Source: Burkholderiaceae bacterium
Lineage (GTDB): Bacteria > Pseudomonadota > Gammaproteobacteria > Burkholderiales > Burkholderiaceae_A
Assembly: GCA_018882785.1 (NCBI GenBank)
Contig: VERI01000001.1
Coordinates: 124,001 to 188,000, forward strand
Direction: 5' to 3'
DNA: 64,000 nt
Positions 56,801-64,000 of this stretch are shown piece after piece. How positions within the stretch are numbered: the stretch's first letter is position 1; every line of letters starts with the position of its first letter. The notes below the pieces were generated by a model. It was not told where the DNA came from. It worked only from the letters and a program-made list of their open reading frames with translations, and did not search any database. Both the position numbers and the translations under genes were made by a program.

Positions 56801-57336
56801 GCGGAAAGTTGTGGCGCGAGCGAGATGCCATTTGCGCGCTGATAAAAGGCAATCGTGATTCGTCGTGGTGCTTCGCCCGTGACCTCGGCAGCCCAGTCAA
56901 TCCAGACATCAATATCGGCGGGCGGAAGCCCTCGCGCCCGTTCGGGCCACTCGATCAGCAGGATGGCGGGTTCAGCCATGAGGTCGCGCAGCCCCCCGGC
57001 CTGCCAGGTCTCGGGCGATGACTGGCGATAGAAATCAAGATGGTGGATTGGAACTAAATGTCCGCCGATGGTGGTGTCGTAGGATTCCACAATGCTGAAG
57101 CTCGGGCTTTTGATTCGGCCAGTGATGCCGCAGGCACGGAGAAAGGCGCGCACCCAGGTGGTCTTGCCTGCGCCAAGGTTCCCGTGAAGCATGATGTGGC
57201 AGCCTGCTGCCTGCGGGCTGCCCTGCGCGAGCGCCTTCAGCACAGTCTCTGCGGTGATAGCCGCAGTCTCTTGAGATACGGATTCATCGGCCTGCTGAAA
57301 TTCACGACGCAGCAGCGGCCCGGCGTTTTGACTCAT
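56773..57336 (-). CDS. tsaE: tRNA threonylcarbamoyladenosine biosynthesis protein TsaE
   Basis: P-loop ATPase that works with TsaB and TsaD to make t6A37 in tRNA; TsaD is also encoded in this window. From ATG 57336 it has 187 residues, with Walker A GNLGAGKTTWVRA and the HLDFYRQ block. The C-terminal extension is longer than in E. coli. A start four codons upstream would collide with queG. It is divergent from queG, with only ten bases between the ATGs. Confidence 0.93.
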   Translation of the reverse strand: MSQNAGPLLRREFQQADESVSQETAAITAETVLKALAQGSPQAAGCHIMLHGNLGAGKTTWVRAFLRACGITGRIKSPSFSIVESYDTTIGGHLVPIHHLDFYRQSSPETWQAGGLRDLMAEPAILLIEWPERARGLPPADIDVWIDWAAEVTGEAPRRITIAFYQRANGISLAPQLSAWTERVARF

Positions 57337-57346
57337 ACTTTTGCGC

Positions 57347-58507
57347 ATGGTGCCTGATGCAGAACAGTTGATTCTAATCGCCCGCTCGATCGGTTTCGGG
57401 CGTGTTGGGGTCGTTGATCTCTCGGATCACGTATTAGACCGCCTCGCCCCTGCATTGGACCGTTATCGAGACTGGCTCGCTGCGGGCTATGGTGGTGAAA
57501 TGACCTATCTGCAGCGTCAGGTGTCACTGCGGGCGCAGCCCGCCGGGCTGATGATGCACCCGCCCAAGACACTGAGGGCGATTGTGGTCACGCTGGACTA
57601 CCTGAGTGCGCCTGCTGCGCAGTGGCGTCGTCAGCACGAGGAGGCTGTGCGTTCACCCGAGCGGGCCGTGGTGTCGGTCTACGCCAGGGGCCGTGATTAT
57701 CACAAGGTGATGCGGCAGCGGCTACTGCGTCTTTCGCGGGCGCTCGAGGATCGCTGGGGCCACGCTGGCCATCAATTCCGTGCCTGCGTCGACTCCGCCC
57801 CCGTGCTCGAGATTGAACTGGCCCGGCAGTGTGGCCTAGGCTGGCGCGGCAAGCACACACTGTTGCTGAATCGGGATCACGGATCGATGTTTTTTCTGGG
57901 GGTCTTGCTGACGGATATGCCGCTTGCGCCGCTGATGGCGCAGCCGGCACAGCACGAGTCGGATGCGGGCCACTGCGGCAGCTGCACCGAGTGCCTGCGG
58001 GCCTGCCCGACCCAGGCCTTCGTCGGCCCTTATCAGCTCGATGCCCGGCGGTGCATCTCGTATCTGACCATCGAACTGAAGGGAAGCATCCCCGAGGGCC
58101 TGCGTCCATTGATTGGTAACCGGATCTATGGATGTGATGACTGTCAGCAGGTCTGTCCTTGGAATCAGTATGCGCAGCAGGCAAGTCTGCCGGATTTCGA
58201 TGTGCGCCATGGCCTCGATGAGATCAGTCTGGTCGCGTTGTGGGGGTGGACGGAAGAAGAGTTTCAGCTCAGGCATCAGGGCAGTGCGATTCTTCGGATC
58301 GGCTATCAACGGTGGCTGCGTAACATCGCTGTGGCGATGGGCAATGCATTGCGTTCCCAGGCCCTGACGGCCGATGCACGCCGGTCTCTGGTGTCTGCCT
58401 TGGGGCAGCGGCTTGCCCAGGCGTCACCGATGGTCCGGGAGCACATTGACTGGGCTTTAGCCCAGGGTTTGGATAATGCCCACCCAGAGCGTGACGGTCA
58501 CCATTGA
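57347..58507 (+). CDS. queG: Epoxyqueuosine reductase
   Basis: Last step of queuosine synthesis in tRNA: cobalamin- and 4Fe-4S-dependent reduction of epoxyqueuosine. Counting from ATG 57347 (386 residues), Asp149 in ACVDSAPVLE is the catalytic acid, CGSCTECLRACP and CDDCQQVCPWN bind the two clusters, and LGWRGKHTLLL is conserved. TTG 57341 is an alternative start. CATACT sits seven bases before the ATG. The last 51 bases overlap the AEC transporter gene on the other strand. Confidence 0.94.
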   Translation: MVPDAEQLILIARSIGFGRVGVVDLSDHVLDRLAPALDRYRDWLAAGYGGEMTYLQRQVSLRAQPAGLMMHPPKTLRAIVVTLDYLSAPAAQWRRQHEEAVRSPERAVVSVYARGRDYHKVMRQRLLRLSRALEDRWGHAGHQFRACVDSAPVLEIELARQCGLGWRGKHTLLLNRDHGSMFFLGVLLTDMPLAPLMAQPAQHESDAGHCGSCTECLRACPTQAFVGPYQLDARRCISYLTIELKGSIPEGLRPLIGNRIYGCDDCQQVCPWNQYAQQASLPDFDVRHGLDEISLVALWGWTEEEFQLRHQGSAILRIGYQRWLRNIAVAMGNALRSQALTADARRSLVSALGQRLAQASPMVREHIDWALAQGLDNAHPERDGHH

Positions 58508-59368
58508 TGCGAGTGTTGAGATAGACACGAGGCTGGCCGTCAAGGGGCCGTTGCCACCCATGCGCACGGCCAGAATATAAGCGCTGCTGGCAGTCGGCAT
58601 CGCGGCAAAAAGAATTGCAATATCGCGCTGAATTCCTGACAGTCCCATGTATACGCAGATGGCCCAGACCATGAGCGGCATCATCATGAGTTTGATCGCA
58701 GAGACCGACAGGGCATGCCAGCGTGCGGTTGCGTGTTGAATGCCTGCAAAACTAAGTCCGGCACCGACACACATCAGCCCGAGCGCGATGGCTGCAGATG
58801 CGGCCCGGTCCAGTACGCCATAGATCAGGTCCGGGGGCATCAGGCCTAAAAGATTACAAATGATCCCTCCGATTGTGGCCAGCAGAAGCGGATTACGAAT
58901 CAATTCCTTGAGTAGCCGCACGGGATGCAGTGTGTTGGCCAGAAATGAAACCGCCAGGATATTGGCCAGTGGCACCGCAAAGCCGGTGATCACCGCCATC
59001 ATCGCCAGCCCCTCACTTCCCCAGGCGCGGGCAGCCACCGCGAAGGCCACATAGGTATTAAAGCGAAACGCGCATTGAATCCCCGAGGCCCAGTCGGTGC
59101 GGCCCATGCCGGGTATCCAGCGTGTGAATAGTCCCAGACCAGTTGCGCCGAGCATGCCGAATGCAGCCGCCTGCACCATCAGGGCCGTCTGTCCCGAGGC
59201 GAGTGTGGTGCGGGTAACGGCCGCAAAGAGCAGGGCAGGAAAGAGAACGAAATACACCAGGCGTTCTGCGCCCTCCCAAAAACTTCTGCCGATCCATCCG
59301 GAGTGCATGATGATTGCGCCTGCAACGATCATGGCGAAGTCGGGAAAAAGAAGTGAAAATCCGTTCAT
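58457..59368 (-). CDS. AEC (auxin efflux carrier) family transporter
   Basis: Inner-membrane transporter of 303 residues with about ten helices in two halves, of the AEC/BART group (malonate, malate or similar organic-anion carriers in bacteria); the substrate is not predictable. ATG 59368 is chosen because family homology starts there; an upstream TTG would run into xerD. Its ATG overlaps the xerD ATG head to head (CATG at 59366-59369), and its stop lies inside queG within the palindrome TGGGCTTTAGCCCA (58451-58464). Confidence 0.88.
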   Translation of the reverse strand: MNGFSLLFPDFAMIVAGAIIMHSGWIGRSFWEGAERLVYFVLFPALLFAAVTRTTLASGQTALMVQAAAFGMLGATGLGLFTRWIPGMGRTDWASGIQCAFRFNTYVAFAVAARAWGSEGLAMMAVITGFAVPLANILAVSFLANTLHPVRLLKELIRNPLLLATIGGIICNLLGLMPPDLIYGVLDRAASAAIALGLMCVGAGLSFAGIQHATARWHALSVSAIKLMMMPLMVWAICVYMGLSGIQRDIAILFAAMPTASSAYILAVRMGGNGPLTASLVSISTLASMVTVTLWVGIIQTLG

Positions 59369-60305
59369 GGTGACTGAGTTAAACACACAGTCTAACGGTC
59401 GGCTCAAAGCCGATGCCCAGGATTTGGCAGAGATCGATCGTTTCTGTGATGCGATGTGGCTTGAAGAGGGCCTAGCGAAAAATACGCTGGCGGCGTATCG
59501 GCAGGACCTGCTCGACCTGGCGCTATGGCTTGCAGGCGAGGGGTCTGCCAGCCTCCGGCAGGCCTCGCGGGAACAGATTAGCCGTTACTTCTCACAGCGA
59601 TTTGCCGCAATTCGCGCCAGCACCGCCAATCGTCGACTCTCCTCACTGCGGCGCTATTACGGATGGCTCATGCTCCATGGCTGGCGTGACGACGACCCAT
59701 GCCTGCTGTTGAAATCAGCGAAACGGCCAGCCCGATTTCCAAAAGCACCGGCGGAGTCCGATGTCGAGGCCTTGTTGGCAGCCCCCGATGGCTCATCAAG
59801 CCTGGGGATGCGCGATCGGGCAATGCTTGAGATGATGTACGCGGCAGGGCTACGCGTGAGTGAACTCATTGCCTTAAAGAGCATTGATGTCTCTCAGTCA
59901 GAAGGGGTGGTGCGTGTGATCGGCAAAGGGGATAAGGAGCGGCTTGTGCCCATCGGTGAAGAGGCCATGAACTCGCTCGTTGACTACATGCGGCAGTCGC
60001 GGCCGTTGTTGCTCTCCGGGCGCAGCGCGGATGCACTCTTTGTGACCGAGCGGGCACAGCCAATGACGCGGCAGCGCTTCTGGAAAATCATTAAGACACA
60101 CGCCGCGGCCGCTGGCATTCAAATCCCCGTGTCACCCCACAGCCTGCGGCATGCCTTTGCTACCCATTTGTTAAATCACGGCGCTGATCTGCGCGCTGTG
60201 CAGATGCTGCTGGGCCACGCAGACATCTCCACGACACAGGTCTACACCCATGTCGCCAACGATCGGCTGAAGTCCATCCATGCCAAGCACCATCCGCGGG
60301 CCTAG
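59367..60305 (+). CDS. xerD: Site-specific tyrosine recombinase XerD
   Basis: With XerC resolves chromosome dimers at dif. From ATG 59367 it has 312 residues with all catalytic residues: Arg163 (AGLRVSEL), Lys187 (GKGDKER), His258 and Arg261 (SPHSLRHAFATHLL), His284 (LLGHADISTT) and Tyr293 (QVYTHV). The N-terminal SAM-like DNA-binding domain is present. A long upstream extension in frame is antisense to the AEC gene and is not coding. GAAAAT lies six bases before the ATG. Confidence 0.95.
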   Translation: MVTELNTQSNGRLKADAQDLAEIDRFCDAMWLEEGLAKNTLAAYRQDLLDLALWLAGEGSASLRQASREQISRYFSQRFAAIRASTANRRLSSLRRYYGWLMLHGWRDDDPCLLLKSAKRPARFPKAPAESDVEALLAAPDGSSSLGMRDRAMLEMMYAAGLRVSELIALKSIDVSQSEGVVRVIGKGDKERLVPIGEEAMNSLVDYMRQSRPLLLSGRSADALFVTERAQPMTRQRFWKIIKTHAAAAGIQIPVSPHSLRHAFATHLLNHGADLRAVQMLLGHADISTTQVYTHVANDRLKSIHAKHHPRA

Positions 60306-60308
60306 AAT
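60303..60308 (+). promoter_or_regulatory. -10 box of plsY overlapping the xerD stop
   Basis: TAGAAT starts with the xerD TAG and lies six bases before plsY ATG 60315. ATGCCA at 60280-60285, with a 17-base spacer, is a possible -35. There is no Shine-Dalgarno. Confidence 0.4.
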
Positions 60309-60314
60309 CGGGGC

Positions 60315-60935
60315 ATGTCTCATACTGTTATTTTTGTATTGACCGCCTTGGCCGCCTATGGCCTTGGGTCGGTCTCCTTTGCGATCGTGGTAAGCCGATT
60401 GCGTGGGCTCGCGGATCCGCGCAGTTATGGTTCGCATAATCCGGGGGCCACCAATGTGTTGCGCAGTGGTGACAAGGTCGCAGCGGCCTTCACCCTGGCA
60501 GGCGATGCCTTCAAGGGTTTGGCCGCAGTGCTACTCGCGCAATGGCTATCTGCCGCGCTGCTTGACCCGTCGGCCCGCCTGAGCATGACCGTCATCGCCG
60601 GCATTGCCGTCTTTGTTGGCCACCTGTTCCCCGTGTTTTTCCGTTTCCAGGGTGGCAAGGGGGTCGCGACAGCCTTCGGCGTGCTGGTCGCTTTTGATCT
60701 CGGTCTCGGACTGATGGTGGGCGGCCTGTGGATTGCGGTCGCCAAGATCTTTCGGATTTCCTCGCTTGCGGCCCTCTCGGCCGCGATTGCAGCACCCTTG
60801 CTGACATTCTGGCGTCACGATGCAGGGCCGATGCTCATCGCGGTGGCGGTGATCTCGGTGTTGCTGATCATTCGTCATCGACGCAATATCGAACAGCTCC
60901 TCTCCGGCGAGGAGAAAGCATTTAAAAAACCTTAA
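60315..60935 (+). CDS. plsY: Acyl phosphate:glycerol-3-phosphate acyltransferase PlsY
   Basis: Inner-membrane enzyme that acylates glycerol 3-phosphate from acyl phosphate, the first step of phospholipid synthesis in most bacteria. The 206 residues have several helices and the family motifs [14 protein letters not shown] and [12 protein letters not shown]. It ends overlapping the tsaD stop on the other strand by four bases. Confidence 0.95.
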   Translation: MSHTVIFVLTALAAYGLGSVSFAIVVSRLRGLADPRSYGSHNPGATNVLRSGDKVAAAFTLAGDAFKGLAAVLLAQWLSAALLDPSARLSMTVIAGIAVFVGHLFPVFFRFQGGKGVATAFGVLVAFDLGLGLMVGGLWIAVAKIFRISSLAALSAAIAAPLLTFWRHDAGPMLIAVAVISVLLIIRHRRNIEQLLSGEEKAFKKP

Positions 60936-62020
60936 ACGAGTGGCAGCTCTGTCAGCGGCCAGCGTGGCCTTACGCTAAAGCCCGATGCCCTCGATGGCGG
61001 CTGGCCCGCCAGTACGCGAAGTGCTGCTGCCCAGGCGATCATGACGCCGTTATCGGTACACAAGTGCGGCGGAGCGAATAGCACCTGGCACTGGTCCTGC
61101 CTGCTGAACTCTGCGAATGCCTGCCGGAGCGCCTGATTGGCCCCAACCCCGCCCGCGATCACCAGCTGATGAATCTCGGTATCACGCATCGCTTTTCTGC
61201 ATTTGCCAGTGAGTACATCGACGATTGCTGCCTGGACGGCCGCTGCCATGTCGGCACGGGCTTGATCATCTAAGGCAAGAGATGATCGGAGCTTTTGCAC
61301 ATGGGTCAGCACGGCGGTCTTGAGGCCGGCAAAACTGAAATCAAGGGTGGGCCGTCGCATCAACGGCCGGGGGAGGTCGAATCGATCGGCTCGGCCGGAG
61401 GTTGACCAGCGGGCAATCTCGGGCCCTCCGGGGTAGCCCAGTCCCAGGAGCTGGGCTGATTTATCGAATGCCTCGCCGGCGGCGTCATCGATGGTCTCGC
61501 CCAGTAGGGCATATCGGCCAAGGCCATCCACCCGCATGATCTGGGTGTGTCCACCGCTGACCAATAAGGCAAGAAAAGGAAACTTGATATCCCCAGCCGC
61601 CGGATCTAATAAAGGGGACAGCAAATGGCCTTCCAGGTGATGCACACCGATCACAGGCTTATTGACCGCAGCGGCGAGCCCCTGGGCCAGACTCGCTCCG
61701 ACCAGCAATGCGCCGGCCAGCCCTGGCCCCTCGGTAAACGCGATCGCATCGAGTGCTGCCCAGTCCACGCCCGCCTCGCTCATTACCCGCTCGACAAGCC
61801 CAGCGAGCTTCTGGATGTGGTCTCGCGAGGCGAGCTCGGGCACCACGCCGCCGTAGGCTGCGTGCAAGGCCACCTGACTGTGGAGGGCCTGGGCCAGGAT
61901 CTCCCCGGTCGCCCGGGGACCGGCCTGGCCGCCGCCCGGGCCTGGCTGGGCACGAATCAGTGCCACCCCCGTCTCGTCACAGGAGGTCTCGATGCCCAAC
62001 ACGTGCACGACCGGGCTCAC
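60932..62020 (-). CDS. tsaD: tRNA threonylcarbamoyltransferase TsaD
   Basis: Transfers threonylcarbamoyl to A37 of tRNA with TsaB and TsaE. I use GTG 62020 (362 residues), preceded by AGGGGT; GTGs at 62008 and 62002 are alternatives. [14 protein letters not shown], the metal-binding HHLEGH (His128, His132) and the late DNGVMIAW are present. After the first motif there is a Gly/Pro-rich insertion ([10 protein letters not shown]) not typical of E. coli TsaD. A longer in-frame extension upstream is antisense to rpsU and is rejected. The divergent tsaD/rpsU pair is conserved in proteobacteria. Confidence 0.94.
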   Translation of the reverse strand: MSPVVHVLGIETSCDETGVALIRAQPGPGGGQAGPRATGEILAQALHSQVALHAAYGGVVPELASRDHIQKLAGLVERVMSEAGVDWAALDAIAFTEGPGLAGALLVGASLAQGLAAAVNKPVIGVHHLEGHLLSPLLDPAAGDIKFPFLALLVSGGHTQIMRVDGLGRYALLGETIDDAAGEAFDKSAQLLGLGYPGGPEIARWSTSGRADRFDLPRPLMRRPTLDFSFAGLKTAVLTHVQKLRSSLALDDQARADMAAAVQAAIVDVLTGKCRKAMRDTEIHQLVIAGGVGANQALRQAFAEFSRQDQCQVLFAPPHLCTDNGVMIAWAAALRVLAGQPPSRASGFSVRPRWPLTELPLV

Positions 62021-62049
62021 TTGCCAGAAACCCCTATGTCCGAGATACT
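62021..62049 (+). promoter_or_regulatory. rpsU-yqeY-dnaG promoter
   Basis: TTGCCA (62021-62026, five of six to the -35 consensus), a 17-base spacer and GATACT (62044-62049, four of six). It starts one base after the tsaD start codon and would give a leader of about 45 bases. Confidence 0.55.
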
Positions 62050-62060
62050 TATGGGTTTTC

Positions 62061-62086
62061 CGGGGCCAAGCCCCGCTAAATTTTTT
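62061..62086 (+). promoter_or_regulatory. Terminator-like hairpin in the rpsU leader
   Basis: CGGGGC-CAA-GCCCCG is a perfect 6-bp stem with a 3-base loop, followed by CTAAA and six T. It lies between the predicted promoter and the GGAAAG Shine-Dalgarno of rpsU, so it could attenuate the macromolecular-synthesis operon. The five bases between stem and T-run make it weaker than a classical terminator. Confidence 0.45.
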
Positions 62087-62101
62087 GGAAAGACGTCCAC
62101 G

Positions 62102-62314
62102 ATGCCGGTTGTTCGAGTCAAAGAAAACGAGCCCTTTGAGGCTGCCCTTCGCCGCTTTAAGCGCACCATCGAAAAGATCGGTCTGCTCACCGAGCTGCGC
62201 GCCCGAGAGTTCTATGAAAAACCCACGGCGGAGCGCAAGCGGAAAAAAGCGGCTGCGGTGAAGCGCCACTATAAGCGCGTTCGCAGCATGATGTTGCCCA
62301 AGCGCAAATATTAA
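62102..62314 (+). CDS. rpsU: 30S ribosomal protein S21
   Basis: Small basic ribosomal protein, 70 residues, starting [20 protein letters not shown] and ending in a Lys/Arg-rich tail (MMLPKRKY), the normal S21 form. It is the first gene of rpsU-yqeY-dnaG, the macromolecular-synthesis operon arrangement. Its TAA stop is followed immediately by the TTG start of yqeY. Confidence 0.98.
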   Translation: MPVVRVKENEPFEAALRRFKRTIEKIGLLTELRAREFYEKPTAERKRKKAAAVKRHYKRVRSMMLPKRKY

Positions 62315-62761
62315 TTGTCCGTTAAGGCCCGTCTTCAGGAAGACATCAAGGCCGCGATGCGGGCCAAAGCGCCCGAGCGGCTCTCCACGCTGCGGCTTGT
62401 CGCTGCGGCGATTAAGCAAAAAGAAGTCGACGAGCGTATCGAGCTCGATGATGCTGCGGTCCTCTCCGTTCTGGAGAAGATGATCAAGCAGCGAAAAGAT
62501 TCCATTACACAGTTCGCCGCGGGCAATCGTCAGGATCTGGTGGCCAAGGAACAGTCCGAACTCGATATTCTTCAGGCCTACATGCCCGCGCAGATGTCCC
62601 CCGCGGAGGTTGATGCCGCGATCACCGCAGCAATTACCGCCTCTGGTGCAGTGGGCCCGCAGGCCATGGGCAAGGTAATGGCGGTACTCAAACCGCAGCT
62701 TGCGGGGAAAGCCGATATGGGCCTGGTATCGCAGCGGTTAAAAGCCTTGCTATCGCGCTAG
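62315..62761 (+). CDS. yqeY: GatB/YqeY domain protein
   Basis: A 148-residue helical protein related to the tRNA-binding tail of GatB; its function in bacteria is not established. It starts with TTG directly after the rpsU stop. Family blocks are [21 protein letters not shown] near the N-terminus and [19 protein letters not shown] near the end. The rpsU-yqeY-dnaG order is widespread in betaproteobacteria. Confidence 0.95.
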   Translation: MSVKARLQEDIKAAMRAKAPERLSTLRLVAAAIKQKEVDERIELDDAAVLSVLEKMIKQRKDSITQFAAGNRQDLVAKEQSELDILQAYMPAQMSPAEVDAAITAAITASGAVGPQAMGKVMAVLKPQLAGKADMGLVSQRLKALLSR

Positions 62762-62834
62762 TCACCACACGTTCTCGGCGTGCGTCCTGGCTGGGGCGTT
62801 CGCCACCGCGGGGCCATCGGCCTGTGTCGGGCGA

Positions 62835-62840
62835 TACACT
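62835..62840 (+). promoter_or_regulatory. -10-like box of dnaG
   Basis: TACACT lies six bases before dnaG ATG 62847; there is no Shine-Dalgarno in between and no clear -35. The 85-base yqeY-dnaG gap is otherwise GC-rich and featureless. Confidence 0.4.
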
Positions 62841-62846
62841 AGTCGC

Positions 62847-64000
62847 ATGATTCCCCAGCAATTCATTGACGACTTATTGCGTCGTGTCGACGTTGTCGAG
62901 ATTGTTGGCCAGCATGTTCAGCTGAAAAAAGCCGGAGTGAACTATTCGGGCTTATGTCCATTTCACACCGAAAAGTCGCCGTCCTTCACGGTCAGTCCTA
63001 CGAAACAGTTTTATCACTGCTTTGGCTGTGGTGCCCATGGCACTGCCTTGGGTTTCCTGATTGAACACCTGGGCATGCCCTTCCCGCAGGCCGTAGAGGA
63101 ACTCGCCCGTCGCGTTGGTCTTGAGGTTCCCCGACAGGCGCCGCCGGGCGATCCCCAGGCGCGCAAGCGCGAGACAGATCAGCGTGCCCGGCTCAAGGAC
63201 TATCTTCTCGAGGCAGCGAAGTTTTATCAGCGCCGATTAAAAGACGCACCGCATGCCATTGACTATCTCAAAGGCCGTGGACTATCCGGCGAGATTGCTG
63301 CCCGCTATCACCTGGGTTACGCGCCGGATGCATGGCAGTCGCTGCAATCTGTTTTCTCGGATTATCAGAATCGAGATCTGGTCGATGCAGGACTGGTCAT
63401 CGAGGGTGAGGCGGATAAGCGTTACGATCGCTTTCGCGATCGGATCATGTTCCCGATACTGAGCGGCCGCGGTGAAGTGCTGGGCTTCGGTGCGCGCACG
63501 CTTGGCAACGATGAGCCGAAATACCTGAACTCACCAGAGACACCCGTTTTTTCGAAGGGCTTTGAGTTGTATGGCGTCTTCGAGGCCCGCCCGGCCATTC
63601 GAGAGGCCCGTCAGGTCTGGGTGGTCGAGGGTTACATGGATGTGGTTGCCCTTGCCCAGCACGGACTCGGCCATGCAGTGGCGACTCTTGGTACAGCGAC
63701 TACGGCACAGCACATACAACAATTACTCCGTCTGAGTGATCGCGTGGTCTTTATGTTTGATGGCGATGCCGCTGGCCAGCGGGCTGCTGCTCGGGCGCTC
63801 GAGACTGCGCTGCCATTTGCATCAGAGCAGAATCGAATCGATTTTGCGTTTCTGCCGCAAGAACATGATCCAGACAGTTTTGTGCGTGCCCATGGCGCAG
63901 AGGCGTTGCGCTCTTGGGCATCGAATGCCAAGCCGTTATCGGCCTGGCTGCTTGAGCTTGCGGGCGCAGGCCAGTCTCTGGAAATCGCGGAAGGCCGAGC
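62847..64000 (+). CDS. dnaG: DNA primase, 5' part
   Basis: Makes RNA primers for replication. The frame is open to the window edge (384 complete codons). Visible are the CHC2 zinc finger (Cys37, His40, Cys58, Cys61 in GLCPFHTEKSP and YHCFGCGAHG), the RNA-polymerase domain and the Toprim motifs VVEGYMDVVAL and FMFDGDAAGQRAA. The DnaB-binding C-terminus lies beyond the window, where rpoD usually follows. Confidence 0.97.
   Translation, partial: MIPQQFIDDLLRRVDVVEIVGQHVQLKKAGVNYSGLCPFHTEKSPSFTVSPTKQFYHCFGCGAHGTALGFLIEHLGMPFPQAVEELARRVGLEVPRQAPPGDPQARKRETDQRARLKDYLLEAAKFYQRRLKDAPHAIDYLKGRGLSGEIAARYHLGYAPDAWQSLQSVFSDYQNRDLVDAGLVIEGEADKRYDRFRDRIMFPILSGRGEVLGFGARTLGNDEPKYLNSPETPVFSKGFELYGVFEARPAIREARQVWVVEGYMDVVALAQHGLGHAVATLGTATTAQHIQQLLRLSDRVVFMFDGDAAGQRAAARALETALPFASEQNRIDFAFLPQEHDPDSFVRAHGAEALRSWASNAKPLSAWLLELAGAGQSLEIAEGR

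Noticed and set aside
59097-59366. Upstream extension of xerD by 90 codons
   Set aside because: Antisense to the AEC transporter gene and not similar to XerD.
62021-62419. N-terminal extension of tsaD by 133 codons
   Set aside because: It is antisense to rpsU and yqeY and TsaD homology begins at [14 protein letters not shown] 62020 fits.

Overview
This 64-kb window is a compact, GC-rich stretch of bacterial chromosome holding almost only housekeeping genes. The gene families and gene order point to a betaproteobacterium, most likely Burkholderiales. The markers are: mpl followed by an RNB exoribonuclease and aroE; yhdP-nitrilase-tldD-aroG with cobO-glcDEF; recA-recX-sucCD-terC; hda-HAD-pcnB-folK-dNK-panC; queG/tsaE-amiC-mutL-miaA; and xerD-plsY-tsaD/rpsU-yqeY-dnaG. 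Taxonomy is inferred from synteny and protein motifs only. I see no rRNA, tRNA, IS element, prophage or CRISPR. The longest gap between genes is about 140 bases, so no gene-free stretch exceeds 300 bases.

Layout. 1-7 kb: end of mpl, a continuous RNB-AroE frame, mgtE and rmuC. 6.6-9.7 kb, minus strand: moaC, a CaiB/BaiF CoA-transferase, a ROK sugar kinase and a GNAT acetyltransferase. 9.7-17.4 kb: bepA-like protease, waaF, zinc-finger protein, ilvE, azlCD, glnE. 17.5-29.2 kb: yhdP, a carbon-nitrogen hydrolase, tldD, aroG, cobO and the glycolate oxidase genes glcDEF. 29.3-31.7 kb, minus strand: anmK and an M23 peptidase (cell-wall recycling and remodelling). 31.8-41.7 kb: a long plus-strand run of tyrS, ctaA, glyA, nrdR, riboflavin genes ribD-ribE-ribBA-ribH, nusB, thiL, pgpA and pncC. 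41.8-46.5 kb: SOS-type recA promoter, recA, recX, sucCD, terC and a 29-residue membrane peptide gene. 46.5-51.4 kb, minus strand: hda, HAD phosphatase, pcnB, folK, deoxynucleoside kinase, panC. 51.4-57.3 kb: purM, then minus-strand tsaE, amiC, mutL, miaA and a small unknown gene. 57.3-64 kb: queG, an AEC transporter, xerD, plsY, tsaD, and rpsU-yqeY-dnaG (dnaG runs off the end).

Most genes overlap by 1-30 bases or sit a few bases apart, so translational coupling must be common. The biology is biosynthesis (shikimate, branched-chain amino acids, riboflavin, thiamine diphosphate, pantothenate, folate, purine, molybdopterin), cell envelope, DNA repair and replication, and tRNA modification.

The observations most worth following are these. 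(1) An exoribonuclease and shikimate dehydrogenase share one uninterrupted frame, with a perfect Shine-Dalgarno and ATG for aroE inside it. (2) A TANNNT box repeatedly lies 6 or 7 bases before an ATG that lacks a Shine-Dalgarno (moaC, bepA, azlC, aroG, ribE, plsY, dnaG), which suggests common leaderless mRNAs. (3) moaC and bepA appear to share one symmetrical -10 element in a 19-base gap. (4) The recX start codon lies in the loop of a perfect 10-bp inverted repeat. (5) The heme A synthase is of an unexpected type and in an unexpected place. I did not find a defence system, biosynthetic cluster or other dedicated novel locus.
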